Assembly: GCF_042661605.1 (NCBI RefSeq)
Contig: NZ_JBHSWJ010000002.1
Location: 1,674,001-1,738,000, forward strand
From: Branchiibius cervicis
Lineage (GTDB): Bacteria; Actinomycetota; Actinomycetes; Actinomycetales; Dermatophilaceae
Reading direction: 5' to 3'
DNA length: 64,000 nucleotides
Shown here: positions 29,187 through 38,624 of the stretch, piece after piece
Layout of the letters: every line of letters starts with the position of its first letter
Position numbering within the stretch: the first letter of the stretch is position 1
Notes under the pieces: model-generated
The model's input: only the letters and a program-made list of their open reading frames with translations
The model's database searches: none
Told to the model about the DNA's origin: nothing
Translations under genes and position numbers: made by a program

Positions 29187-29205
29187 CCTACGTGTCAGCC
29201 GTAGG
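29187..29205. repeat. short inverted repeat between pdtaR and DUF779 genes
   Basis: CCTACG (29187-29192) and CGTAGG (29200-29205) with a seven-base loop. It starts ten bases after the DUF779 stop, so it may end that transcript; it also lies 30-48 bases upstream of the pdtaR start and could be an operator. No U tract is present. Confidence 0.3.
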
Positions 29206-29214
29206 TCACCCACC

Positions 29215-29583
29215 TCACATCAGACGCGAGCGGATCAGGAACCGTTTGCCCGTGGGCGCCTCCAGCGAAAACCCTGCGCCCCTGCCGGGGACCAGGTCGA
29301 TGGTCAGGTGGGTGTGCTTCCACACCTCGAACTGTTCCTTGGACATCCAGACGGGTACGACGACCCCTTCGCCTGCGTCGAGGTCGCCGAGGTGGACGTC
29401 AGCGTCGCCCAGCTTGAACTCACCCTGGGGGAAGCACATCGGCGCCGACCCGTCGCAGCAGCCACCGGACTGGTGGAACATCAACGGGCCGTTGGCCGCA
29501 GCGAGGCTGCGCAGCAGTTGCGCAGCCTCGCCGGTCACCGCCACCCGCTCGACGGGTCTTGGGACAGTGACGTAGTCGACCAT
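29215..29583 (-). CDS. DUF779 protein (aldehyde dehydrogenase partner)
   Basis: About 122 residues. The DUF779 hallmark is FHQSGGCCDGSAPMCF with its cysteine cluster, followed by MSKEQFEVWKHTHLTIDLVPG. The function is unknown, but the gene is found almost always next to an exaC/adhB-type aldehyde dehydrogenase, as here and in Mtb (Rv0458-Rv0459). The frame stays open to 29655, but the added residues are encoded by a repeat-like GAGGCC/CGAGCG-rich sequence, so I take ATG 29583; GTG or ATG further up remain possible. The cysteines suggest metal or redox chemistry linked to the dehydrogenase; that is inference. Confidence 0.85.
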   Translation of the reverse strand: MVDYVTVPRPVERVAVTGEAAQLLRSLAAANGPLMFHQSGGCCDGSAPMCFPQGEFKLGDADVHLGDLDAGEGVVVPVWMSKEQFEVWKHTHLTIDLVPGRGAGFSLEAPTGKRFLIRSRLM

Positions 29584-29661
29584 TCTCTCTGTCGCGCCTC
29601 CGGCCTCGGCTCCGGGCCTCGCTTCGCTCGTGTCCTCACCTCGGTCGGCGCTCATGCCGGC

Positions 29662-31185
<1,524 letters not shown>

Positions 31186-31227
31186 CGGACACTGCCTTTC
31201 GGTGGTCTGCTCCGGCGGCCTTGCCGG

Positions 31228-31269
31228 ATGTGACGCACATTACGAAGCAGCCAGTTGCAGCAACGTTGC
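31228..31269. promoter_or_regulatory. operator candidates upstream of the aldehyde dehydrogenase gene
   Basis: Two perfect palindromes lie 43-84 bases upstream of the dehydrogenase start: ATGTG-ACG-CACAT (31228-31240) and GCAACGTTGC (31260-31269). A leftward TAATGT box (31242-31237) overlaps the first. The regulator encoded just upstream in the same direction is the obvious candidate to bind here. This is inferred from symmetry and position only. Confidence 0.4.
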
Positions 31270-31297
31270 ACTGATCACACCGGGACCGGTGCCGGGG

Positions 31298-32551
31298 TCA
31301 GAAGTCGCCGAAGGTGAGCGCGTGGATGCGCGCCTCCACGCTGACCATCCGGGGCGAATCGGTTGGCAGCCGGCGCCGCGCGACCTCCCACAATTCCAGG
31401 TCGTCGCGACCGAATTCGGTGTCGGCGAAGCGCAGCAGAACGTCCGGATCGCCCGCCCGCAGCACTGCCGCCCTGATCTGCACGTGCACCTCGTCACGTA
31501 GTTCGGTGATCGCCGGCGACTCCGATGTCGGCAGCAGCGGCCCGCGGTAACACTGGGCGGCCTCGGTCACCGATCCGCGCGCCAGCAGATCCCGCATGGC
31601 GGCCAGGTCCGTGGTCAACGGCCCGGCGACCCGATAGGGCCGTGAGGCAATCGTTTCCTCACCGAGCACCGCTCGCAGCCGGGACATCTCGGCGCGCACG
31701 GTCACCGCCGGAATCTCCCGGTCGCTCAGCGCGACGGCGATCTCCTCGGTGGTCAGACCGTCCGGCGCAAGGCTCAGGAGCAGAAGCAGTTCGCTGTGTC
31801 GCAGACTGAGCCGCCGCACTCCGTGCGGCTCGGTCAGCAGACCCGCTCGGGCGCCCAGCACCTGAAGGCGCCGTTGAGGGGATGGCGCCGGCACGGCGTA
31901 CGTCGATAGGTCGGCCCAGCGCGACAACCGGGCCAGGCGCAACTGGGCTTCGACCGCGGCGACGGTCGCCCGCACCATCGACAGACTCTGCGGGTTGGCC
32001 GCCTCGTCGTCACCGGTGAGGTCGAGGACGCCGAGCATCGCGCCGGTCTCCGGATCGTGGATCGGCGCGGCGGAACAACTCCAGCGGGTCACCTGGCGGG
32101 CCAGGTGTTCGGCGGCCCGGATCTGCACCGCCTGATCGAGCGCCAGGGCGGTGCCCGGCGCGTTGGTGCCGACGACCTGTTCGCTCCAGGTCGCGCCGGG
32201 GACGAAGAGCATCGACTCGGCGCGGGCGCGTAGGCCCTGGTCGCCTTCGACCCACAGCAGCCGTCCCGCTGCATCGCTGACCGCCACGAGCATCCCGGCC
32301 TCGGAGGCACCCTCCACCAGTAACTGGCGGATCAGCGGCATGAACTCGCCCAGCGGGTGGGCCGCCTGCAACGCGACCAGATCCTGCTGGGTCAAGGTCG
32401 GTTGATCGACCTCCGCCTCGGGATCCAGACCGCTGGACAGCGAGCGCTTCCACGAGTCGAGCACGATATCGCGCACTGCAGGCGGCTCGGCCTGGGCGAG
32501 GAACGCTTCCCGCGCCTGGGCCAGCAGGCGGCGGTGCTCGCGGTGATCCAC
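31298..32551 (-). CDS. GAF-domain transcriptional regulator of the aldehyde dehydrogenase
   Basis: 417 residues. The N-terminal part resembles the AcoR-type sensor region: RDIVLDSWKRSLSSGLDPEA, then a GAF domain around residues 85-200 (GMLVAVSDAAGRLLWVEGD, GTNAPGTALALDQAVQIRAA, EHLARQVTRWSCSAAPIHD). There is no AAA+ sigma54-interaction domain. Instead the C-terminus holds a winged-helix segment (LRHSELLLLLSLAPDGLTTE, VTVRAEMSRLRAVLGEE) like that of actinobacterial regulators lying beside exaC-type dehydrogenases. The start is GTG 32551. It probably senses an aldehyde or redox signal and activates the downstream pair. Confidence 0.82.
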   Translation of the reverse strand: MDHREHRRLLAQAREAFLAQAEPPAVRDIVLDSWKRSLSSGLDPEAEVDQPTLTQQDLVALQAAHPLGEFMPLIRQLLVEGASEAGMLVAVSDAAGRLLWVEGDQGLRARAESMLFVPGATWSEQVVGTNAPGTALALDQAVQIRAAEHLARQVTRWSCSAAPIHDPETGAMLGVLDLTGDDEAANPQSLSMVRATVAAVEAQLRLARLSRWADLSTYAVPAPSPQRRLQVLGARAGLLTEPHGVRRLSLRHSELLLLLSLAPDGLTTEEIAVALSDREIPAVTVRAEMSRLRAVLGEETIASRPYRVAGPLTTDLAAMRDLLARGSVTEAAQCYRGPLLPTSESPAITELRDEVHVQIRAAVLRAGDPDVLLRFADTEFGRDDLELWEVARRRLPTDSPRMVSVEARIHALTFGDF

Positions 32552-32649
32552 CGTTCAACCATACGACGTGTGAGCGGCAGCACTTCCGGATCCGCCGATT
32601 CAGGCTGTCGCGTGGCCGGTGACACCCACGGATCGAGTTTCCAACCCAA

Positions 32650-32665
32650 ACAAATGCCCGTTTGT
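32650..32665. promoter_or_regulatory. AT-rich inverted repeat upstream of the fructose operon
   Basis: ACAAA (32650-32654) and TTTGT (32661-32665) form an inverted repeat with a six-base spacer, in an unusually AT-rich stretch (about 32648-32700) 40-50 bases before the DeoR start. DeoR/FruR-type repressors bind such sites and the DeoR gene begins the operon, so autoregulation is likely. No -10 or -35 element could be assigned firmly. Confidence 0.35.
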
Positions 32666-32701
32666 GTTGTTTTCGATTGTTTCATGTGGTTTCCTTGCTC
32701 T

Positions 32702-33454
32702 ATGTACGCAACGGAGCGACACGAGCAGATCCTCAACGAGGCTCGTACGGCGGGGCGCGTGGAGGTCAGCACGATCGCCCACACCCTCGGGGTGACCACC
32801 GAAACCGTGCGCCGCGATCTGCGGGTCCTCGAGCAACGCGGCGCCGTTCGCCGGGTCCACGGCGGCGCGATTCCGATCGAGCGGTTCACCCCGGAGTCGG
32901 CCGTGGACGTGCGCGCCGGGCGGCTGACCAGCCAGAAGCGAGCGATCGCCGCACGCGCCCTCGATGAGATCCCGACCGGCGGGACGATCGTGCTCGACGC
33001 CGGTACGACGACCCAGGCCCTGGTCGAACTGCTCCCCCGGGAGATCGAACTGTCCGTCGTCACCAACTCGGTGTCGGCCGCGGCCGCCCTGGCAACCTTT
33101 CCCCACGTCGATCTGTTCGTGGTGGGCGGCCGGGTCCGCCGGCTCACCGGGGCCACGGTCGGGCGATGGACCACCGATGCGCTGGCCAACGTGTCCGCCG
33201 ACGTCGCCTTCGTGGGCACCAACGGCTTCAGCCTCCGGCACGGGATGAGCACCCCGGACCAGGCCGAAGCCACCTCGAAGCAGGCCATCATCGACTGCGC
33301 GCGGCACGTCGTGGTCCTGGCCGACTCCAGCAAGTACGACGCGGATCAGTTCCATTCGTTCGCGCCCCTCAGCCGGGTCGACGTCCTCATCTCCGACCGC
33401 GGCCTGGCCGCGACCGAGATTGCCGACGCCGGACCCGAGGTGGTGCTCGCATGA
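32702..33454 (+). CDS. fruR: DeoR family transcriptional regulator of fructose utilisation
   Basis: 250 residues. N-terminal DeoR helix-turn-helix: RHEQILNEARTAGRVEVSTI, ETVRRDLRVLEQRGAVRRVH GG-type box (RRVHGGAIP). The C-terminal sugar-phosphate sensor domain has IVLDAGTTTQALVELLP, FVGTNGFSLRHGMSTPD and VVVLADSSKYDADQFHSFAP. ATG 32702 is the start; the open frame from 32357 overlaps the divergent gene and is a shadow there. The stop overlaps fruK (ATGA). By family it represses the operon until fructose-1-phosphate binds. The fruR name rests on context. Confidence 0.9.
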   Translation: MYATERHEQILNEARTAGRVEVSTIAHTLGVTTETVRRDLRVLEQRGAVRRVHGGAIPIERFTPESAVDVRAGRLTSQKRAIAARALDEIPTGGTIVLDAGTTTQALVELLPREIELSVVTNSVSAAAALATFPHVDLFVVGGRVRRLTGATVGRWTTDALANVSADVAFVGTNGFSLRHGMSTPDQAEATSKQAIIDCARHVVVLADSSKYDADQFHSFAPLSRVDVLISDRGLAATEIADAGPEVVLA

Positions 33455-34395
33455 TCGTCAGCATCACTCCGAACCCCAGCGTCGACCGGACGATCTCAGT
33501 GCCCGGCTTCCGGGTCGGGGAGGTCAATCGCGCACTGTCCAGTCGGATCGATCCCGGCGGCAAGGGCATCAACGTGAGTCGTGCCCTGACCTCGATGGGC
33601 AGCCGGTCCCTCGCGGTGCTGCCGACGGGCGGACCCGAGGGGCAGCTCATGACGCAACTGCTGACCCGCGCGGGCGTCTCCTACCGCGCGGTCCCCATCG
33701 TCGGACAGACCCGGATGAACGTCGCCGCGGTGGAACCCGATGGCACGACGACCAAGTTCAACGAGGCCGGCCCGGTCCTCGAAGGCACCGACACGGCGGC
33801 CCTCCTGCAGCAGGTCTCACTCGAACTCCCCGCCGCCGATTGGCTGGTCGGTTGCGGGAGCCTGCCACCCGGCGTACCTGATGACTTCTACGCACGGATC
33901 GTCGCCCTGGGACGCGAGCACGGAGTCCGGGTCGCGGTCGACTCCTCCGGACCGCCGCTTGCTGTGGCCGTGGCCGCCGGACCCGACCTGATCAAACCGA
34001 ACCACGAAGAGCTGGCCGAACTCGTCGGTGCCCCCTTGGCCACGCTCGGCGAGGTCATCGAGGCGGCGCACACCCTGGTCGCCGGCGGAGTCGGCGCGGT
34101 CGTGGTCAGTCTGGGCGCCGACGGTGCGGTACTGGTCGACGCGGAGCGCTGCGTCTGGGCCGGCGCGCGCGTCAGCAAACCGCGCTCCACCGTCGGCGCG
34201 GGTGACTGCCTGCTGGCCGGATTGCTGTCCGAACTCCACGCCGGCCACGACCCGGAACGCGCACTGATCGCCGGGACCACCTGGGGAGCGGCCGCCGTTC
34301 GCCTCCCGGGCAGCGCCGTCCCCGTGGCGGCAGACCTGCAGGACATCGACGTCACCGTCTCCCACCACCCCGATCCCACCATCGCGATCTCGTAG
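33451..34395 (+). CDS. fruK: 1-phosphofructokinase
   Basis: 314-residue PfkB-family kinase that phosphorylates fructose-1-phosphate to fructose-1,6-bisphosphate. The N-terminal MIVSITPNPSVDRTISV and the sugar-binding IDPGGKGINVSRALTSMG are PfkB signature 1. Signature 2 is STVGAGDCLLAGLLSEL with the catalytic aspartate in GAGD. ATG 33451 overlaps the regulator stop. The product of the FruA PTS is fructose-1-phosphate, so the neighbours match its job. Confidence 0.94.
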   Translation: MIVSITPNPSVDRTISVPGFRVGEVNRALSSRIDPGGKGINVSRALTSMGSRSLAVLPTGGPEGQLMTQLLTRAGVSYRAVPIVGQTRMNVAAVEPDGTTTKFNEAGPVLEGTDTAALLQQVSLELPAADWLVGCGSLPPGVPDDFYARIVALGREHGVRVAVDSSGPPLAVAVAAGPDLIKPNHEELAELVGAPLATLGEVIEAAHTLVAGGVGAVVVSLGADGAVLVDAERCVWAGARVSKPRSTVGAGDCLLAGLLSELHAGHDPERALIAGTTWGAAAVRLPGSAVPVAADLQDIDVTVSHHPDPTIAIS

Positions 34396-34444
34396 TCCCA
34401 CCCCACCCCGCGGTCCGCACCGCACCACGAAAGGACACACAGCC

Positions 34445-36530
34445 GTGTCGCTCATCACCACCGACCAGGTCCTGCTCGACCTGGACTCCACCACCAGGGA
34501 GGACGCCACCACCCGGTTGGCGCAGACCCTGGCCGACTCCGGCCGCTGTACCGACATCGACGTGTTCCTGCGCGATGTCCGGGACCGGGAGGCCAAGATG
34601 GCGACCGGCCTGCCCGGCGGCATCGGCATCCCGCACGCCCGCAGCGCCGCCATCACCGAACCGTCGCTGGCCTTCGCCCGTTCACGCGACGGCATCGACT
34701 GGGGGCCAAAGACGGTCCGGCGCACCTGATCTTCCTGATCGCGGCGCCCGCCGACGGTGGCGACGCCCACATGCAGATGCTGCCGAAGCTGGCAAAAGCA
34801 TTGATGAACAAGGACTTCCGCGCTCGCCTGGAGTCAGCGACCTCGGACCAGGAGGTCGTGGACCTGGTGAACGAGCACGTGTCCCTGGATGAGCCGGCAC
34901 CGGCAGGGACCGCCGGCACGGCCGACGCGGCGACGGCACCGATCACCGAGGCACCGGGCTCTGCCGCACCGACCGACGATGCACCGGCATCGCTGACCCT
35001 CGTCGGCGTGACCAGCTGCCCGACCGGGATCGCCCACACCTACATGGCGGCCGAGGCGCTGGAGAACGCAGCCCGCGAAGCCGGGTACACGATGACCGTC
35101 GAGACCCAGGGGTCAGCCGGCCTGACCAAACTCACCCCGGAGCAGATCGCGGCCGCCGATGCGGTGATCTTCGCCCACGACGTCGAGGTGCGCGAGCGCG
35201 ACCGGTTCGCCGGCAAGCCGCTGGTCGACGTCGGGGTCAAGAAGGCGATCAGCGACGGGCCGGCTCTCATCGACGAGGCGGCCGCCCTCGCGGCCGAGTG
35301 GAAGGCCGACCCGAGCAGGGCCGCCGCCGCAGCCACCGCCACGCTCACCGGCTCCGGCATGGCGACCAAGGTCGATGAGAGCGCCGGCTGGGGCACCCGG
35401 ATCCGTCAGATCCTGATGACCGGCGTGTCCTACATGATCCCGTTCGTCGCCGCCGGCGGCATCCTGATCGCGCTCGGCTTCATGGTCGCCCAGTTCGCGG
35501 GCGGCAAGAGCGGCGCGATCGACGTGACGAAGAACTTCACGCTGGACCCGACGTCCACTGCTCAGGGCGTGACGATCCTGCAGAACAGCTTCAACCCGGC
35601 CAACGGTATGCACTGGGCGGCGTTGCTCTTCCTGATCGGAGCAGCCGCGTTCGGATTCCTGGTCCCGATCCTGTCCGGGTTCATCGCCTTCGCGATCGCC
35701 GACCGGCCCGGCCTGGTCCCCGGCATCGTCGGCGGCGCGGTGGCTGTGACGATGCACGCGGGCTTCATCGGCGGCATCGTCACCGGATTCCTCGGCGGGT
35801 TCCTGGCCAAGTGGATCTCCGGCTGGGCGGTGCCCAAGGGCGTGCGCGGTGTGATGCCGGTCGTCGTGATCCCGCTGCTGTCGACGTTGCTGACCGTTGG
35901 TCTGTTCATCACCGTGCTGGGCCGCCCCATCAAGGGCATCTCCGACGGTCTGACCCACTGGCTGAACGGGATGTCCGGCACGAGTGCCCTGGTCCTGGGA
36001 GCCATCCTGGGCGCCATGATGGGCTTCGACCTCGGCGGCCCGGTCAACAAGGTGGCCTACACCTTCGCGACCACCGGTCTGGCCGCTGCCGGCACCGCCA
36101 CGAACGCCCCCAGTTGAAGATCATGGCCGCCGTGATGGCCGCCGGTATGGTCGCGCCGCTGGCGATGGCACTGGCCACAACCGTGCGACCGGGCCTGTTC
36201 AGCGAACCCGAGCGCGAGAACGGCAAGGCCGCCTGGCTGCTCGGTCTGTCCTTCATCAGTGAAGGCGCCATCCCGTTCGCAGCAGCCGATCCGTGGCGGG
36301 TCATCGTCTCCTCGGTGGCGGGTTCGGCCGTGACCGGCGCCCTGGCCATGCAGTTCGGGACGACGTTGCGCGCCCCGCACGGCGGAATCTGGGTGCTGCC
36401 GCTGATCGGCAACTTCCTGCTCTTCCTGGTCGCGCTGGCGATCGGTGTCCTCATCACCACGGCGTTGGTTGTCGCCCTGAAGTCGGGTGACCGCAGCCGC
36501 CAGCAGGTGGACGCCGCCGCTACTGTCTGA
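34445..36530 (+). CDS. fruA: PTS fructose transporter EIIABC, two frameshifts as read
   Basis: About 695 residues after repair, with EIIA-EIIB-EIIC in one chain. EIIA has the phospho-histidine at residue 64 in GIGIPHARS. EIIB has its cysteine in LVGVTSCPTGIAHTYMAAEA. EIIC spans the hydrophobic remainder (GVSYMIPFVAAGGILIALGF, GAMMGFDLGGPVNKVAYTFA, GLSFISEGAIPFAAADPWRV). The frame breaks at the G run 34701-34705 and the C run 36107-36111. One base added to each gives IDWGAKDGPAHLIF and TATNAPQLKIMAAV. GTG 34445 is preceded by AAAGGA at eight to nine bases. It imports fructose as fructose-1-phosphate. Confidence 0.88.
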
Positions 36531-36566
36531 ACAGGCCATCGTTCGTCAACCAGCAAGGAGACACTC

Positions 36567-36833
36567 ATGGCGGAACGCACCGTCACCATCGCCTCATCGG
36601 TCGGCCTGCACGCCCGTCCGGCAGCGCTCTTCGTCCAAGCGGCATCCGAGAGCGGCCTGGACATCGAGATCGGCCGCAAGGGCGAGGACCCGGTGGACGC
36701 GACCAGCATCCTCGGCGTCATGGCGCTGGGCGCCAAGCACGGTGAAGAAGTTGTGCTGACTGCTGACGGGGAAGGTGCCGATCAGGCACTGGATTCCCTC
36801 GTCGAGCTGTTGTCGCAGGATCTGGACGCCTGA
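36567..36833 (+). CDS. ptsH: phosphocarrier protein HPr
   Basis: 88 residues, the normal HPr length. His15 in SVGLHARPAALFVQ receives phosphate from enzyme I. The residue aligned with Ser46 of Gram-positive HPr is serine in DATSILGVMALGA, though no HPr kinase is expected in actinobacteria. AAGGAGA precedes ATG 36567. It sits between fruA and ptsI, so the locus carries the general as well as the specific PTS parts. Confidence 0.95.
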   Translation: MAERTVTIASSVGLHARPAALFVQAASESGLDIEIGRKGEDPVDATSILGVMALGAKHGEEVVLTADGEGADQALDSLVELLSQDLDA

Positions 36834-36838
36834 GTCCG

Positions 36839-38512
36839 ATGACTGTGCTGCGAGGTATCGGGGTCAGTTCCGGAGCGGCGTACGGTCCCGTCGTGCTCGT
36901 CTCTGCGGCGGTCCGCCCGCCGGACAACGAGCCGGCGGCGGCCGATCCGGACGCCGAACTGGTCCGGGTCAAGGAGGCGTTCGAACACGTCGCTACCGAC
37001 CTCGATACCCGCGCGGCGCATGCGGACGACACCGCACAGCAGATCCTCACCGCGACCGCACTGATCGCCCGGGACAAGAGTCTGCACAAGGCGGTCGGCA
37101 AACACCTGGCCGCCGGGCAGGGCCCGGCGACCTCGGTCGCGGCCGGCGTCGAGGAGTTCGCCGCCCAGTTCGAGGCGCTCGGCGGCTACTTCGCCGAGCG
37201 GGTCACCGACCTGCGTGACGTCGGTGCCCGCACGGTCGCTGCGGTGCTCGGGGTGCCCGCACCCGGCGTTCCCGAACTCACCCAGCCCAGTGTCATCGTC
37301 GCCGAAGATCTGGCCCCCGCCGAGACCGCGACCCTCGACCGATCCCTGGTCGCCGGAATCGTGACCGCCGAGGGCGGCCGGACGAGCCACACCGCGATTC
37401 TCGCGGCGCAAATGGCCATCCCGGCCGTGGTGCATTGCGAGGGAGCAATGGACCTGAAGCCCGGCACCATGGTCGCCGTGGACGGCGACGCCGGCGAGGT
37501 GCTGTTGTCTCCCTCGCACGAGACGGTCGAGCGGCTGCGCGAGCGGGGCGATCGGCGTACGGCGGCCCTCGCCTCCTCCTCCGGGCCCGGCCGCACGCAG
37601 GACGGTCACCCGGTCGCCCTCCTGGCCAACATCGGCGGTGTCGCCGACGCCGTCGACGCCGGAGCCCAGGACCTCGAGGGGGTCGGGCTCTTCCGCACCG
37701 AATTCGTCTACCTGTCGGCCACGACCGCACCGACCGCGCAGGAGCAAGCCGAGATCTACCGGCAGGTCTTCGCGCCGTTCCCGGGGCGCCGGGTCATCGT
37801 GCGCACCCTCGATGCGGGCGCGGACAAACCGCTGGCGTTCGCCGACCTCGGACCCGAGGAGAACCCCGCCCTCGGTCAGCGTGGGCTGCGGTTGTCCGCC
37901 GTGCGGCCCGATCTGCTGGACGCGCAACTGGAGGCGCTCGCGATCGCCGCGAAGGACACCGGCGCCGACGTCCGTGTCATGGCCCCCATGGTGGCCACTG
38001 CCGAGGAAGCGGCCTGGTTCGCGCGGCGCGTCCGCGAGAACGGCCTGCCGAAGTCCGGGGTGATGATCGAGGTGCCTGCCGCGGCCCTGCGCTCCCGGGA
38101 CGTGCTCGCCGAGGTCGATTTCGGCAGCCTGGGCACGAACGACCTGGGTCAGTACACCATGGCCGCGGACCGGATGCACGGCGCCCTGTCGGACCTGCTG
38201 GACCCGTGGCAGCCCGCAGTGCTCGACGTGGTCGCCGCTGCCTGCCACGGCGCGGCCGACCGCGGCAAACCGATGGGAGTTTGCGGCGAGGCCGGCGGTG
38301 ATCCGTTGCTGGCGCTCGTGCTCACCGGCCTGGGGGTACAGAGCCTTTCGATGGCGTCGGCCAAGGTGCCCATGGTCCGCTACGCCCTGTCCCGGCACAC
38401 TCTGTCGGACTGCCAGCGCCTGGCTGCGCTGGCGCGGGATGCCCGCTCCGCAGGAGACGCGCAGGCCGCCGTACGGGCAGGTGCCAACCCCGAGGTCACC
38501 GCGTTGCTTTAG
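36839..38512 (+). CDS. ptsI: phosphoenolpyruvate-protein phosphotransferase (enzyme I)
   Basis: 557 residues, the usual enzyme I length. The phospho-histidine is residue 184 in AEGGRTSHTAILA. The C-terminal PEP-binding domain has GVGLFRTEFVYL, VIVRTLDAGADKPLAF, MVATAEEAAWFARRV and the active-site region DFGSLGTNDLGQYTMAADR, with MGVCGEAGGDPLLALVLTGL near the end. ATG 36839 follows ptsH by five bases. It starts the phosphate relay PEP to HPr to FruA. The frame is intact, in contrast to fruA. Confidence 0.95.
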   Translation: MTVLRGIGVSSGAAYGPVVLVSAAVRPPDNEPAAADPDAELVRVKEAFEHVATDLDTRAAHADDTAQQILTATALIARDKSLHKAVGKHLAAGQGPATSVAAGVEEFAAQFEALGGYFAERVTDLRDVGARTVAAVLGVPAPGVPELTQPSVIVAEDLAPAETATLDRSLVAGIVTAEGGRTSHTAILAAQMAIPAVVHCEGAMDLKPGTMVAVDGDAGEVLLSPSHETVERLRERGDRRTAALASSSGPGRTQDGHPVALLANIGGVADAVDAGAQDLEGVGLFRTEFVYLSATTAPTAQEQAEIYRQVFAPFPGRRVIVRTLDAGADKPLAFADLGPEENPALGQRGLRLSAVRPDLLDAQLEALAIAAKDTGADVRVMAPMVATAEEAAWFARRVRENGLPKSGVMIEVPAAALRSRDVLAEVDFGSLGTNDLGQYTMAADRMHGALSDLLDPWQPAVLDVVAAACHGAADRGKPMGVCGEAGGDPLLALVLTGLGVQSLSMASAKVPMVRYALSRHTLSDCQRLAALARDARSAGDAQAAVRAGANPEVTALL

Positions 38513-38624
38513 AAAAGGCAACGGGAATCCGACGCCTCGGTTTGACCTACCGGCAATCGGCACCGGCTTCAATGTAACCATCCGGCCGGGTTTCTTGGTG
38601 GTCGCGCCGGGCGAGGAGGTTTCC

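Noticed and set aside
35811..36117. A separate second PTS permease gene in the fruA region
   Set aside because: The two frames overlap and join into one EIIC domain when one C is added to 36107-36111, so it is one gene.
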